DNA of 10,181 nt from CAZFYZ01 sp964523735 (GCA_964523735.1 CAZFYZ010000127.1:1-10181), one strand, 5' to 3'; counted from the first letter of the stretch, positions 1-4,373 are shown. Translations and numbers: made by a program. The notes: generated from the sequence alone by a model not told the origin.

Positions 1-73
1 CGAAGCAGATCGCGGCCATCGTATAAGCCGCGCCTGCCGCCACCCACAATAGAATCTCGCGAACACTAGGCAT
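1..73 (-). CDS. Micro-membrane protein, partial (runs off the left edge)
   Basis: The leftward frame opens with ATG at 73 behind GGGAGG and stays open to the window edge (24 codons visible). The visible product begins MPSVREILLWVAAGAAYTMA and is mostly hydrophobic, which suggests a single membrane-spanning helix. Its start lies inside the end of the preceding micro-gene (8-base overlap), so the two are probably translationally coupled. The function is not recognised. Very small membrane proteins are common in phage early regions and often lack known roles. The gene is short and truncated, but the good ribosome binding site and the coupling support it. Confidence 0.55.
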   Translation of the reverse strand, partial: MPSVREILLWVAAGAAYTMAAICF

Positions 74-158
74 CTTTGGACCTCCCTGCTTGCAGGATCG
101 CCATCAGGACGACTCCTGCGTTGATTCCAACCGCTAACCCCAGAATGAACATCCACAT
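66..158 (-). CDS. Micro-membrane protein, DUF3789-like (30 aa)
   Basis: ATG at 158, with a second in-frame ATG at 152 better placed behind GGGAG. The product begins MWMFILGLAVGINAGVVLMA and ends in a short basic tail (GRSKDA). It is one predicted transmembrane helix followed by a cytoplasmic tail. The pattern of an aromatic start, then FILGL.VG...GVVLM, then a short basic tail resembles the small phage-associated proteins grouped as DUF3789; that assignment is from memory of the family and not from a search. The function of the family is unknown. The stop overlaps the start of the next leftward micro-gene. The 11-bp inverted repeat at 175-227 lies just upstream. Confidence 0.6.
   Translation of the reverse strand: MWMFILGLAVGINAGVVLMAILQAGRSKDA
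73..86 (-). repeat. 14-bp repeat containing a ribosome binding site, copy 1
   Basis: On the minus strand this reads GGGAGGTCCAAAGA and is the ribosome binding site and spacer of the leftward micro-gene starting at 73. The identical 14 bases occur on the plus strand at 910-923, upstream of the rightward micro-gene at 950. The match may reflect a duplicated translation start segment or a shared operator. Confidence 0.5.
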
Positions 159-174
159 CTCCCACCCCTTGCTT

Positions 175-227
175 GCCGGGCTCGACCGGCAGGATGCTAC
201 AGAGCCACTATCAGGATCGAGCCCGGC
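175..227. repeat. Perfect 11-bp inverted repeat with a 31-nt loop
   Basis: GCCGGGCTCGA at 175-185 is exactly complementary to TCGAGCCCGGC at 217-227. The stem is very GC-rich. It fills the gap between the leftward 62-residue gene and the micro-membrane gene at 158. There is no T-run on either side, so it is not a standard intrinsic terminator. It could be a processing or attenuation hairpin in the leftward transcript, or a protein binding site. Confidence 0.55.
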
Positions 228-252
228 GCGTTCTGAACAAGGTCTCTATGAG

Positions 253-441
253 CTAGCCGGCTTTCAGTTTCCGGCGCATACCCTGCCTCCTTTCATCGCG
301 CGCGTGTTGTAAGTGGCCATCCCTGGCCGGTGTCGAGTCTGCCTGATCAAGAACGGAGCGGAGGATGCGATCCCGTTCGACTCCGGCCCGCACCGCCTCG
401 CGGCAACATCTAGAAATCCGCTCAGCACGGGCTCCGCTCAA
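253..441 (-). CDS. Small basic hypothetical protein (62 aa)
   Basis: The leftward frame starts at TTG behind a strong GGAGG six bases upstream. The product is rich in Arg and Glu, mostly helical in appearance (REAVRAGVERDRILRSVLDQ near residues 14-33), with two adjacent cysteines near residues 12-13 and a basic end. It has no signal peptide or membrane segment. I do not recognise the family; a small nucleic-acid-binding or regulatory phage protein is plausible. It lies in line with neighbouring leftward genes, with about 80 bases to the coiled-coil gene upstream and about 95 to the micro-gene downstream. The ribosome binding site is the main support; the non-ATG start and short length keep confidence moderate. 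Confidence 0.5.
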   Translation of the reverse strand: MSGARAERISRCCREAVRAGVERDRILRSVLDQADSTPARDGHLQHARDERRQGMRRKLKAG

Positions 442-519
442 CAGTTACCTCCCTCCGGGAAAGAACAGGGCGGCGGGGTATTCAACCGCCCCGAGGTAGG
501 GGGAAGGAGGGATACAAAT

Positions 520-762
520 CTAAGCCGCCTCCAACGCCTCCAGCTCTGCCCTCAGCGCCGCGATCCGCTCCCGCTTGGCAGCCTCGGCCCGCTCCCTTTC
601 GATCTCCTGGGGCGTCCGCTCCGTGGCCATCGCCCGGCAGTAGCGAGCGGCTTCGGCGAGTTCCGGGAAGATCAATGAGGCGAGCGCTCTGCCGACCCTT
701 GCGGGGTCCGGCGGCTGCCCTACCCGGCTCGTCTGTATTCGGATGGAGAGGCGTCTTGACAT
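520..762 (-). CDS. Small coiled-coil hypothetical protein (80 aa)
   Basis: ATG at 762 with GGAG four bases upstream. The N-terminal 25 residues are basic and look unstructured. Residues 30-48 form a likely helix, and from about residue 52 to the end there is a run of Glu/Arg/Ala heptads (ERERAEAAKRERIAALRAEL) that should form a coiled coil. No catalytic motif or membrane segment is visible. Small Glu/Arg-rich helical proteins like this are common in phage early regions, where functions are mostly unknown. The true start could lie further in, but the coiled-coil part is clearly coding-like. The 187 bases upstream hold no convincing gene. Confidence 0.6.
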   Translation of the reverse strand: MSRRLSIRIQTSRVGQPPDPARVGRALASLIFPELAEAARYCRAMATERTPQEIERERAEAAKRERIAALRAELEALEAA

Positions 763-789
763 CGGTCTCCGAATTGTCCTGGTGGCCGG

Positions 790-803
790 TTGGCGCTAGG
801 AGA
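790..803 (+). repeat. TTGGCGCTRGGRGA repeat, copy 1
   Basis: Reads TTGGCGCTAGGAGA. It matches copy 2 (862-875) at 13 of 14 bases in the same orientation. It sits in the non-coding stretch 763-949. Confidence 0.45.
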
Positions 804-861
804 GTGGTTCGCGCTCCCGCCCTCCGAAGAGGACCGGCCACCAAGTCTGTAGAATCTGGCA

Positions 862-875
862 TTGGCGCTGGGAGA
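862..875 (+). repeat. TTGGCGCTRGGRGA repeat, copy 2
   Basis: Reads TTGGCGCTGGGAGA, in direct orientation to copy 1 and inverted relative to copy 3 (1036-1049). Copies 2 and 3 flank the rightward micro-gene at 950-1027. Confidence 0.45.
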
Positions 876-909
876 ACGGGGATCACAACAGGCATAATCA
901 CCATTCATC

Positions 910-923
910 GGGAGGTCCAAAGA
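910..923 (+). repeat. 14-bp repeat containing a ribosome-binding-like motif, copy 2
   Basis: GGGAGGTCCAAAGA, identical to the minus-strand sequence at 86-73. Here the ATG that follows in the other copy is replaced by ACA, so this copy has no immediate start codon. A second GGAGG (936-940) takes over for the gene at 950. Confidence 0.5.
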
Positions 924-949
924 CAAACCACGAATGGAGGTGACTGCCT

Positions 950-1027
950 ATGGTCAACTCGATAACGGCTGCACTACTCGCCGTGTCAATCGTGCTGATC
1001 GCGTTGCGACTCCTGATGCGATCCTAA
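950..1027 (+). CDS. Micro-membrane peptide (25 aa), opposite strand to its neighbours
   Basis: ATG at 950 preceded by a near-ideal GGAGGTGA six bases upstream. The product begins MVNSITAALLAVSIVLIALR and ends LLMRS. Residues 4-22 form one hydrophobic helix with positive charges only at the C-terminal end, so an N-out, C-in single-pass topology is likely. All surrounding genes run leftward, so this one is transcribed against them. The function is unknown; a type I toxin-like peptide or a small phage membrane effector are both possible, without direct evidence. Support comes from the ribosome binding site and clean membrane profile; chance is not excluded at this length. Confidence 0.5.
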   Translation: MVNSITAALLAVSIVLIALRLLMRS

Positions 1028-1035
1028 AGGGTACG

Positions 1036-1049
1036 TCCCCCAGCGCCAA
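1036..1049 (-). repeat. TTGGCGCTRGGRGA repeat, copy 3 (inverted)
   Basis: On the minus strand this reads TTGGCGCTGGGGGA, 13 of 14 identical to copy 2. It lies just after the stop codon of the micro-gene at 950-1027. Confidence 0.45.
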
Positions 1050-1060
1050 TCTTCACTTCT

Positions 1061-1088
1061 CAAGGAACAAACTGGTAGAACTACCAGT
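1061..1088 (-). terminator. Palindrome, possible terminator of the leftward operon or an operator
   Basis: ACTGGTAGAACTACCAGT at 1071-1088 is a perfect palindrome with 8-base arms around AA. On the minus strand it is followed by TTTGTTCCTT, so the leftward transcript ending at 1128 could form a 7-bp stem with a 4-base loop and a T-rich tail. The symmetric TGGT...ACCA core also resembles a dimeric repressor site of the GntR type. The position between convergent genes favours termination, but the stem is only moderately GC-rich. Confidence 0.4.
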
Positions 1089-1127
1089 AGACAGTCACTC
1101 TGTTCTCATGCGACACTGAACTCAGCA

Positions 1128-1286
1128 TTAAGCGCGTGTTCTGGCCAAGGACGACCCTCGGGACTTACGTCTCGGGGGCTTTGTCGTCTTGGGCTCCTTG
1201 ACCACCCGCGCGGCATACTCGTTGAAGAGCCGTGCCAGACCGTAGAGCACGGCTTCCCGGGTCTCGGATTGCGCGGGGGCTGACAT
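1128..1286 (-). CDS. Small basic hypothetical protein (52 aa), last gene of the leftward operon
   Basis: ATG at 1286, immediately next to the stop of the upstream gene (stop codon 1289-1287), with GGAGG eight bases upstream inside that gene. The product starts MSAPAQSETREAVLYGLARL, has a helical first half (residues 8-30, ending in NEYAARVVKE), then a Lys/Arg/Pro-rich tail (TKPPRRKSRG) typical of a nucleic-acid-contacting or disordered end. No cysteine, membrane segment or catalytic motif is visible. I do not recognise the family. Direct adjacency and the ribosome binding site make a real, coupled gene likely. A possible terminator lies about 40 bases downstream. Confidence 0.6.
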   Translation of the reverse strand: MSAPAQSETREAVLYGLARLFNEYAARVVKEPKTTKPPRRKSRGSSLARTRA

Positions 1287-1517
1287 TTACTTTGCCTCCA
1301 TCTGGGCAATGATCCGCTCGTGCTCGCGCTGATACTCGTCGCGCGCTTCCTGGAGCTTGGCGATCTCCTTCTCGATCATCTTGATCGCCTGGCTCGACTT
1401 CTCGACGCGCACCCGGTGCAGGTTCATTGTCTGCATCCTCGACGCGATTCGGCTGTCGAAGTAGCGCACGTTCATCGAGGCGGGTGTCACCGGCTCGGAG
1501 TTGGGCTTGGGCGCCAT
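1287..1517 (-). CDS. Coiled-coil hypothetical protein (76 aa)
   Basis: ATG at 1517 with AGGAGG nine bases upstream, one base beyond the stop of the zinc-protein gene. The first 14 residues are Pro/Ser-rich and probably flexible. Residues 15-76 are one long charged helix, with heptads such as KMIEKEIAKLQEARDEYQRE, and should form a parallel or antiparallel coiled coil. There are no cysteines, no membrane segment and no enzyme motif. The protein could be a structural, scaffold or regulatory partner of its operon neighbours. Tight spacing on both sides argues that all four genes from 2390 to 1128 are made together from the promoter at 2423-2450. The family is not recognised. Confidence 0.7.
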   Translation of the reverse strand: MAPKPNSEPVTPASMNVRYFDSRIASRMQTMNLHRVRVEKSSQAIKMIEKEIAKLQEARDEYQREHERIIAQMEAK

Positions 1518-1518
1518 G

Positions 1519-2181
1519 TCACGCCGCCTCCTGGTTGGGCTCGATCGCCGGCGCGTGGCGCAGTTCGTTGTGTCGCCGAACGTGGCAACCGTGAAGCAAC
1601 CACTTCACATCAAGCGGTCGCGAATAGTCCTCGTGATGGGCGTGGGTTTTTCCTATCCGCCCGCAGCCGCATTCACAGATGGGCGAGGGCACAAGCCTGC
1701 CATCACGAACAGCCAAGGTGACAGCGACGCGCGCCCTGCCCTTCGGTGTCTGGCGGTCCGCTCGCTTGTAGTTCCGTTGATAGCGGCGTTGGCGCGAACT
1801 ATGCTTCGAGCACTCGGGTTGCTTGCCGCGATGAATGACTCCACACACGGGACAGGTGTGTGGCTGATACGTGGCGGAGTGACGGCACCGAGCACAGAGG
1901 CCTGTATCGTGGGGTTTGCATCTGGAACCGCACTGAACACAGATTGCCGTCTGAACAGGAGGTCTGCCCTCTTTGCACTTGTAACACGGGCCCGCGGGCG
2001 CTACCGTCTTCCGTCCGCAGATGGAACAGATGCGCACTTTGCTTGTGCTCCGACAATGGGCACAGTATGACCCGTGACCCTTGCTTGTTCGGAACTCTGC
2101 CAACAAGAGATGTTGGCCGCACCCACGACAAGTCTTCTTGCCGTCTGGGTATTTCTTCTGGAGGTAGGCAGGCAAAAACAT
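1519..2181 (-). CDS. Cysteine-rich zinc-ribbon protein with C-terminal HNH-like motif (220 aa)
   Basis: The protein contains successive metal-binding modules: CxxC pairs at 18/21 and 40/43, 52/55 and 66/69, 81/84 and 96/99, then C110/C113 with C124/H127. It ends with C169, C171, C173, followed by HAHHEDYSRPLDVKWL (180-195), then C199-H200 and H204. The last part matches the HHxDYxxPLxVxWLCxxCHxxxH pattern common in phage zinc-finger/HNH-like proteins. Residues 128-152 are very basic (RQRRYQRNYKR) and could contact nucleic acid. The N terminus (MFLPAYLQKKYPDGKKTCRG) resembles phage zinc-ribbon proteins. ATG at 2181 has GGAGG seven bases upstream and overlaps the upstream stop (TGATG); GTG at 2184 is the alternative. 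Nuclease activity is unproven, since the classic HNH asparagine/histidine order is incomplete. Confidence 0.75.
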   Translation of the reverse strand: MFLPAYLQKKYPDGKKTCRGCGQHLLLAEFRTSKGHGSYCAHCRSTSKVRICSICGRKTVAPAGPCYKCKEGRPPVQTAICVQCGSRCKPHDTGLCARCRHSATYQPHTCPVCGVIHRGKQPECSKHSSRQRRYQRNYKRADRQTPKGRARVAVTLAVRDGRLVPSPICECGCGRIGKTHAHHEDYSRPLDVKWLLHGCHVRRHNELRHAPAIEPNQEAA

Positions 2182-2390
2182 CACGCGGCCTCCCCCGGGG
2201 GCACTATCTCATCGATCAGAGTCAGTGTCCGATCTTGAGCAGCAACCGTGATGTAGGCGAGCCGGTTATAGGCCTTTCTCCAGTCGATGCCAAGGTCTTC
2301 GCCGATCTCGCTCCAGGTCATGCCTTTGAGCAGTCTGTGGTTGATGAGCCGGACTAGTCTTCGATCTTCTTTTGTGATTCGCTTTCGCAT
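2181..2390 (-). CDS. Small helix-turn-helix protein (69 aa), first gene of the leftward operon
   Basis: ATG at 2390 with GGAG about six bases upstream, some 25 bases from the predicted start of transcription of the leftward promoter. The product is basic at the N terminus (MRKRITKEDRRLVRLINHRL). Residues 23-44 (GMTWSEIGEDLGIDWRKAYN) read as a helix-turn-helix of the sigma-region-4/MarR-like kind: W-S-E-I-G-E-D-L-G-I-D is a typical first helix and turn. It may be an early transcription regulator of the element, comparable in position to Cro. The C-terminal 20 residues are acidic. Its TGA overlaps the next gene's ATG, which implies translational coupling. The exact family was not identified. 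Confidence 0.7.
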   Translation of the reverse strand: MRKRITKEDRRLVRLINHRLLKGMTWSEIGEDLGIDWRKAYNRLAYITVAAQDRTLTLIDEIVPPGEAA

Positions 2391-2399
2391 ATCGGCTCC

Positions 2400-2419
2400 G
2401 GTGTAAAGATTCTGACACC
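2400..2419. promoter_or_regulatory. Operator-like site O1
   Basis: GGTGTAAAGATTCTGACACC is an imperfect dyad: 7-base arms (6 of 7 complementary) around AGATTC. It shares 15 of 20 positions with O2 at 2443-2462, 43 bp away, and overlaps the predicted leftward transcription start near 2416. A binding site for the adjacent repressor is inferred. Confidence 0.55.
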
Positions 2420-2422
2420 CTC

Positions 2423-2450
2423 ATCATACCACCTTTTGAGCTGGTGTCAA
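2423..2450 (-). promoter_or_regulatory. Leftward promoter (sigma70 type) of the early operon
   Basis: On the minus strand, a perfect -35 TTGACA (2450-2445), a 16-base spacer and -10 TATGAT (2428-2423). The predicted start is near 2416, some 26 bases before the ATG at 2390. O2 covers the -35 and O1 covers the start point, so a repressor bound at both would close the promoter. Confidence 0.75.
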
Positions 2451-2465
2451 GTATCTGATTACAAT
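2436..2465 (+). promoter_or_regulatory. Probable rightward promoter for the repressor operon
   Basis: TTGAGC (2436-2441), an 18-base spacer, then TACAAT (2460-2465) lie on the plus strand about 70 bases before the repressor start. The -35 matches 4 of 6 and the -10 matches 5 of 6, so it is weaker than the opposing leftward promoter. Operator O2 lies inside it, consistent with autoregulation. Confidence 0.5.
2443..2462. promoter_or_regulatory. Operator-like site O2
   Basis: GGTGTCAAGTATCTGATTAC has the same layout as O1 (GGTGTxAAG....TCTGA). It overlaps the -35 of the leftward promoter and reaches the -10 of the rightward one, so one bound dimer could act on both. Confidence 0.5.
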
Positions 2466-2533
2466 ATTTTTTCAGAAAGTTTCCGACAACGCAGATGAGC
2501 ATGCTAAGCTGTATCTGGGAGGGCTAAGACAGT

Positions 2534-2908
2534 TTGCCGACGATTAGTCACGAATGGGGTCGCTGCATTAGATCGCTGCTCAAGCACCACGGATTGACGC
2601 TGCGCGGAGCCGTGAAGAAGTCTGGTGGCGTCGTGTCGCATACGTCGATCATGGAGTGGTGTGACGGCATAGTCCCGCACGATGCAGTAAAGGCAGTGGC
2701 GTTCCTGTCTGCATTCCCGCGCGAAGAAGCTATTGAGTGCCTTCGCGCTGGCGGACTGCCCATTCCGCCGGAGTGGGAGCCGGGCTCCGAAGACGAGCAG
2801 ATCATCGTCCAGGCTTTCCGCGCTGCCAGCCCCCAGAAGAAAGAGCACATCGTGGCGGTAGTCAAAGAGATCATCGCGGAGGACGAAGCCAACGACCCGG
2901 AGGACTAA
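2534..2908 (+). CDS. Xre/CI-like helix-turn-helix repressor (124 aa)
   Basis: The frame starts at TTG behind GGGAGGG ten bases upstream; no in-frame alternative exists upstream because of a stop at 2525. Residues 8-48 look like a lambda-repressor-type DNA-binding domain: a helix (GRCIRSLLKHHGLTLRGAVK), then a turn and recognition helix near SHTSIMEWCDG. The C-terminal half (88-118) is helical and charged, with no LexA-type serine/lysine protease domain. That fits a repressor removed by a separate ImmA-type protease, as in the ImmR/ImmA pair of ICEBs1. It lies directly beside the divergent control region and probably binds O1/O2. The next gene is 34 bases downstream. The role is inferred from position and fold, and sequence similarity to known repressors is low by eye. 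Confidence 0.75.
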   Translation: MPTISHEWGRCIRSLLKHHGLTLRGAVKKSGGVVSHTSIMEWCDGIVPHDAVKAVAFLSAFPREEAIECLRAGGLPIPPEWEPGSEDEQIIVQAFRAASPQKKEHIVAVVKEIIAEDEANDPED

Positions 2909-2938
2909 GCTAGATCGAGCTCAAGAGTGGGCTCTAGC
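2909..2938 (+). other. Small hairpin between the repressor and ImmA-like genes
   Basis: GCTAGA (2909-2914) and TCTAGC (2933-2938) can pair over an 18-base loop, just after the repressor stop and four bases before the GTG start at 2943. It could occlude or set the translation start of the next gene. The stem is short, so this is tentative. Confidence 0.3.
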
Positions 2939-2942
2939 AGCC

Positions 2943-3464
2943 GTGCAGCGCTACTCCCTTGCCCCTCCGGTGGATCTCGATAAGGTGCGGCGTGATCAGC
3001 ACTTGTCTCTACGCCGCAAAGCGATGAACCCGGAATGCTCAGGCTTCCTGGCGTTCACGGCTCACAGGCGATATATCGTCCTGAACAAGGACCACAGCTT
3101 CGAGCGACAGCGATTCACGATCGCGCACGAGATATGCGAGTTCCTGCTAATCCGGCATCAGGAGCGGTGGGGTAAACATCTGGTCCAGGGCGATGTCAAG
3201 GAACGCTTCTGCGACCACTTCGCGGCGTGTCTCCTGATGCCCGAGGAAGCTGTCCGAGCTAAGGCAAAAGAGGTCTGGCACAACAAGCGCACGAATGATA
3301 AGACTGAAGTCTTGGCTCGCCAGTTCGGCGTGAGCGCCCAAGCGATGTCAGTCAGACTGAGGGAGCTGCGAATCGACGCAACCCGGAGTGGTAAGATCAT
3401 CGCGATGCAGCAATCGAGAGGACACTGGGAGAGATACGCCAAGGAGCTTCTCGAATCACGTTAG
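2943..3464 (+). CDS. ImmA/IrrE-family metallopeptidase homologue with an HExxE motif (173 aa)
   Basis: The family cleaves or inactivates Xre-type repressors to induce mobile elements. Family features seen: APPVDLDKV at 7-15 (the usual PPVD entry), QRFTIAHEICEFLL at 56-69 and ERFCDHFAACLLMP at 87-100 (the usual FAAxLLMP segment), then a helix-turn-helix-like RQFGVSAQAMSVRLREL (126-142). The zinc motif reads H62-E63-I-C-E66, so the second histidine of HExxH is glutamate. E87 may be the third ligand. Activity is therefore uncertain: either an unusual metal site or a non-catalytic partner. GTG at 2943 lacks a clear ribosome binding site. The frame is open upstream to 2862 with coding-like residues but no usual start. 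Gene order directly after a repressor supports the family call. Confidence 0.82.
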   Translation: MQRYSLAPPVDLDKVRRDQHLSLRRKAMNPECSGFLAFTAHRRYIVLNKDHSFERQRFTIAHEICEFLLIRHQERWGKHLVQGDVKERFCDHFAACLLMPEEAVRAKAKEVWHNKRTNDKTEVLARQFGVSAQAMSVRLRELRIDATRSGKIIAMQQSRGHWERYAKELLESR

Positions 3465-3475
3465 GAGGGTTTGTT

Positions 3476-4348
3476 ATGAACAAAGGCGGGTTCAGCTGGA
3501 AACGCGCTCTTGGCATCAGCGCAGCCAAGAGCCGGTTGTCGCGGCAGATAGGCATACCTCTGACTAGATCAGGGCGTCAACGCAAGGCCGGAGCGGCTGT
3601 GGGATGTGCTGCCATCGCAGGGGCATTCTTGGTGGTGGCTCTCTGTGTGTTGTCTGTCTATGTTGTGGCGGAACCCCTGCCTGATCCTGCCGCCAAGCGA
3701 ATCACCCTGAAGTCTGACACACCCATCTCCATCAAGGCGGTGATGGAGAAGCTGCTAGACAGCACAGGGTTCTCCGTCCGCTTCGAGCAGGGCGCTGATC
3801 CGGCCGCCGCGATCCCCGCATTCTCTTTCAGCGACGTGACGGTAGAGTCTGCTGTGAAGGCAGTGGCAAGGAGTGCTAACTTGGCACTATGGGAGCGCGG
3901 GGAGGTCTACGTTCTGCAGGCAAAGTCTCGGCCATCAGCGACGCTGCCCGCGCCCGAGCAGACGCCGTCTGTGACCAAGCCGGCTCCCGTTCCTAAGACA
4001 GGAATGACAAAGTTTGAGGTAAGGACTGCGCTAGGAGCGCCACTGTCCACCGGGTCGTCTCTGAACGGGAGCGATGTGTGGTACTACCCGGAATGGGTTG
4101 TCACGTTCTCTGGAACCACAGTAAAGGAAGCCCAAGACTACAGCAACAAGAAACTGGCATTCAAGTCTTCCGGCAAATCTGTGCCCTACTTTGAGCTCGT
4201 CAAGCGTATGCAGGAACTGGAGATAGAGGCCCAGCAACGGAAGCAGGAGGCGGTGAGACAACACTACCGCAACCAGACGCATAGCGTGGCCACCGAGTTG
4301 AGCATGATCAGGAAGGCCCTCGAGGAAGCCGCGTCCACTGACAAGTAA
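3476..4348 (+). CDS. Membrane protein with STN-like and BamE/SmpA-like domains (290 aa)
   Basis: ATG at 3476 follows a strong AGGAGGG, 11 bases after the upstream stop. Segments in order: a basic N-terminal module (MNKGGFSWKRALGISAAKSR, continuing to about 37); one membrane helix (about 39-65); a region at 75-148 with the ITLKSDTPISIKAVMEKLL start and beta-alpha pattern of an STN (secretin/TonB short N-terminal) domain; a Pro-rich linker (149-174); GMTKFEVRTALGAP through DVWYYP...VTFSG (176-213), resembling the BamE/SmpA fold (also seen in small lipoproteins); and a charged helical tail (235-287). The likely topology is N-terminus inside and domains in the periplasm. The N-terminal module resembles short stand-alone proteins in mobile elements. 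The function is unknown; envelope modification or superinfection exclusion by a lysogen is one guess. Confidence 0.75.
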   Translation: MNKGGFSWKRALGISAAKSRLSRQIGIPLTRSGRQRKAGAAVGCAAIAGAFLVVALCVLSVYVVAEPLPDPAAKRITLKSDTPISIKAVMEKLLDSTGFSVRFEQGADPAAAIPAFSFSDVTVESAVKAVARSANLALWERGEVYVLQAKSRPSATLPAPEQTPSVTKPAPVPKTGMTKFEVRTALGAPLSTGSSLNGSDVWYYPEWVVTFSGTTVKEAQDYSNKKLAFKSSGKSVPYFELVKRMQELEIEAQQRKQEAVRQHYRNQTHSVATELSMIRKALEEAASTDK

Positions 4349-4355
4349 GGCTGGA

Positions 4356-4373
4356 ATGCCCGATCTGCAATGA
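4356..4373 (+). CDS. Possible five-codon leader ORF (MPDLQ) coupled to the methyltransferase
   Basis: ATG at 4356 lies five bases after AAGG. It encodes MPDLQ and stops at TGA 4371-4373, overlapping the methyltransferase ATG (4370). The methyltransferase itself has no well-placed ribosome binding site, so termination-reinitiation at this point could set its expression. A chance arrangement is possible. Confidence 0.3.
   Translation: MPDLQ

Noticed and set aside
366..387. Second copy of the tRNA T-arm bases (GTTCGACTCC), possible other attachment site
   Set aside because: Only 10 bases match, the flanking T-stem bases do not pair, and the match lies within the coding frame of the 62-residue protein. 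It is probably chance.
468..493. GC-rich short inverted repeats between 468 and 493
   Set aside because: Competing 5-6 base stems in very GC-rich sequence with no T-run; not distinguishable from chance.
482..904. 140-codon open frame on the minus strand
   Set aside because: It overlaps the coiled-coil gene 520-762 in another frame, lacks a ribosome binding site, and is rich in Gly/Ala/Arg as expected of a GC-rich shadow frame.
720..926. 68-codon open frame on the minus strand
   Set aside because: No ribosome binding site before either start codon, low-complexity Ser/Gly/Arg composition, and overlap with the better supported gene starting at 762.
934..1119. 61-codon open frame starting MEVTAYG on the plus strand
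   Set aside because: Its nearest ribosome site is about 17 bases away. The overlapping frame at 950 has an ideal site and a coherent membrane helix.
1106..1309. 67-codon open frame on the minus strand
   Set aside because: It overlaps the end of the coiled-coil gene and the 52-residue gene, which has a good ribosome site at 1299-1295; the composition is Arg/Ser/Pro-rich shadow type.
1501..2070. 189-codon open frame on the plus strand
   Set aside because: It is antisense to the zinc-ribbon gene, whose regular CxxC pairs and coupling to neighbours make it the coding strand.
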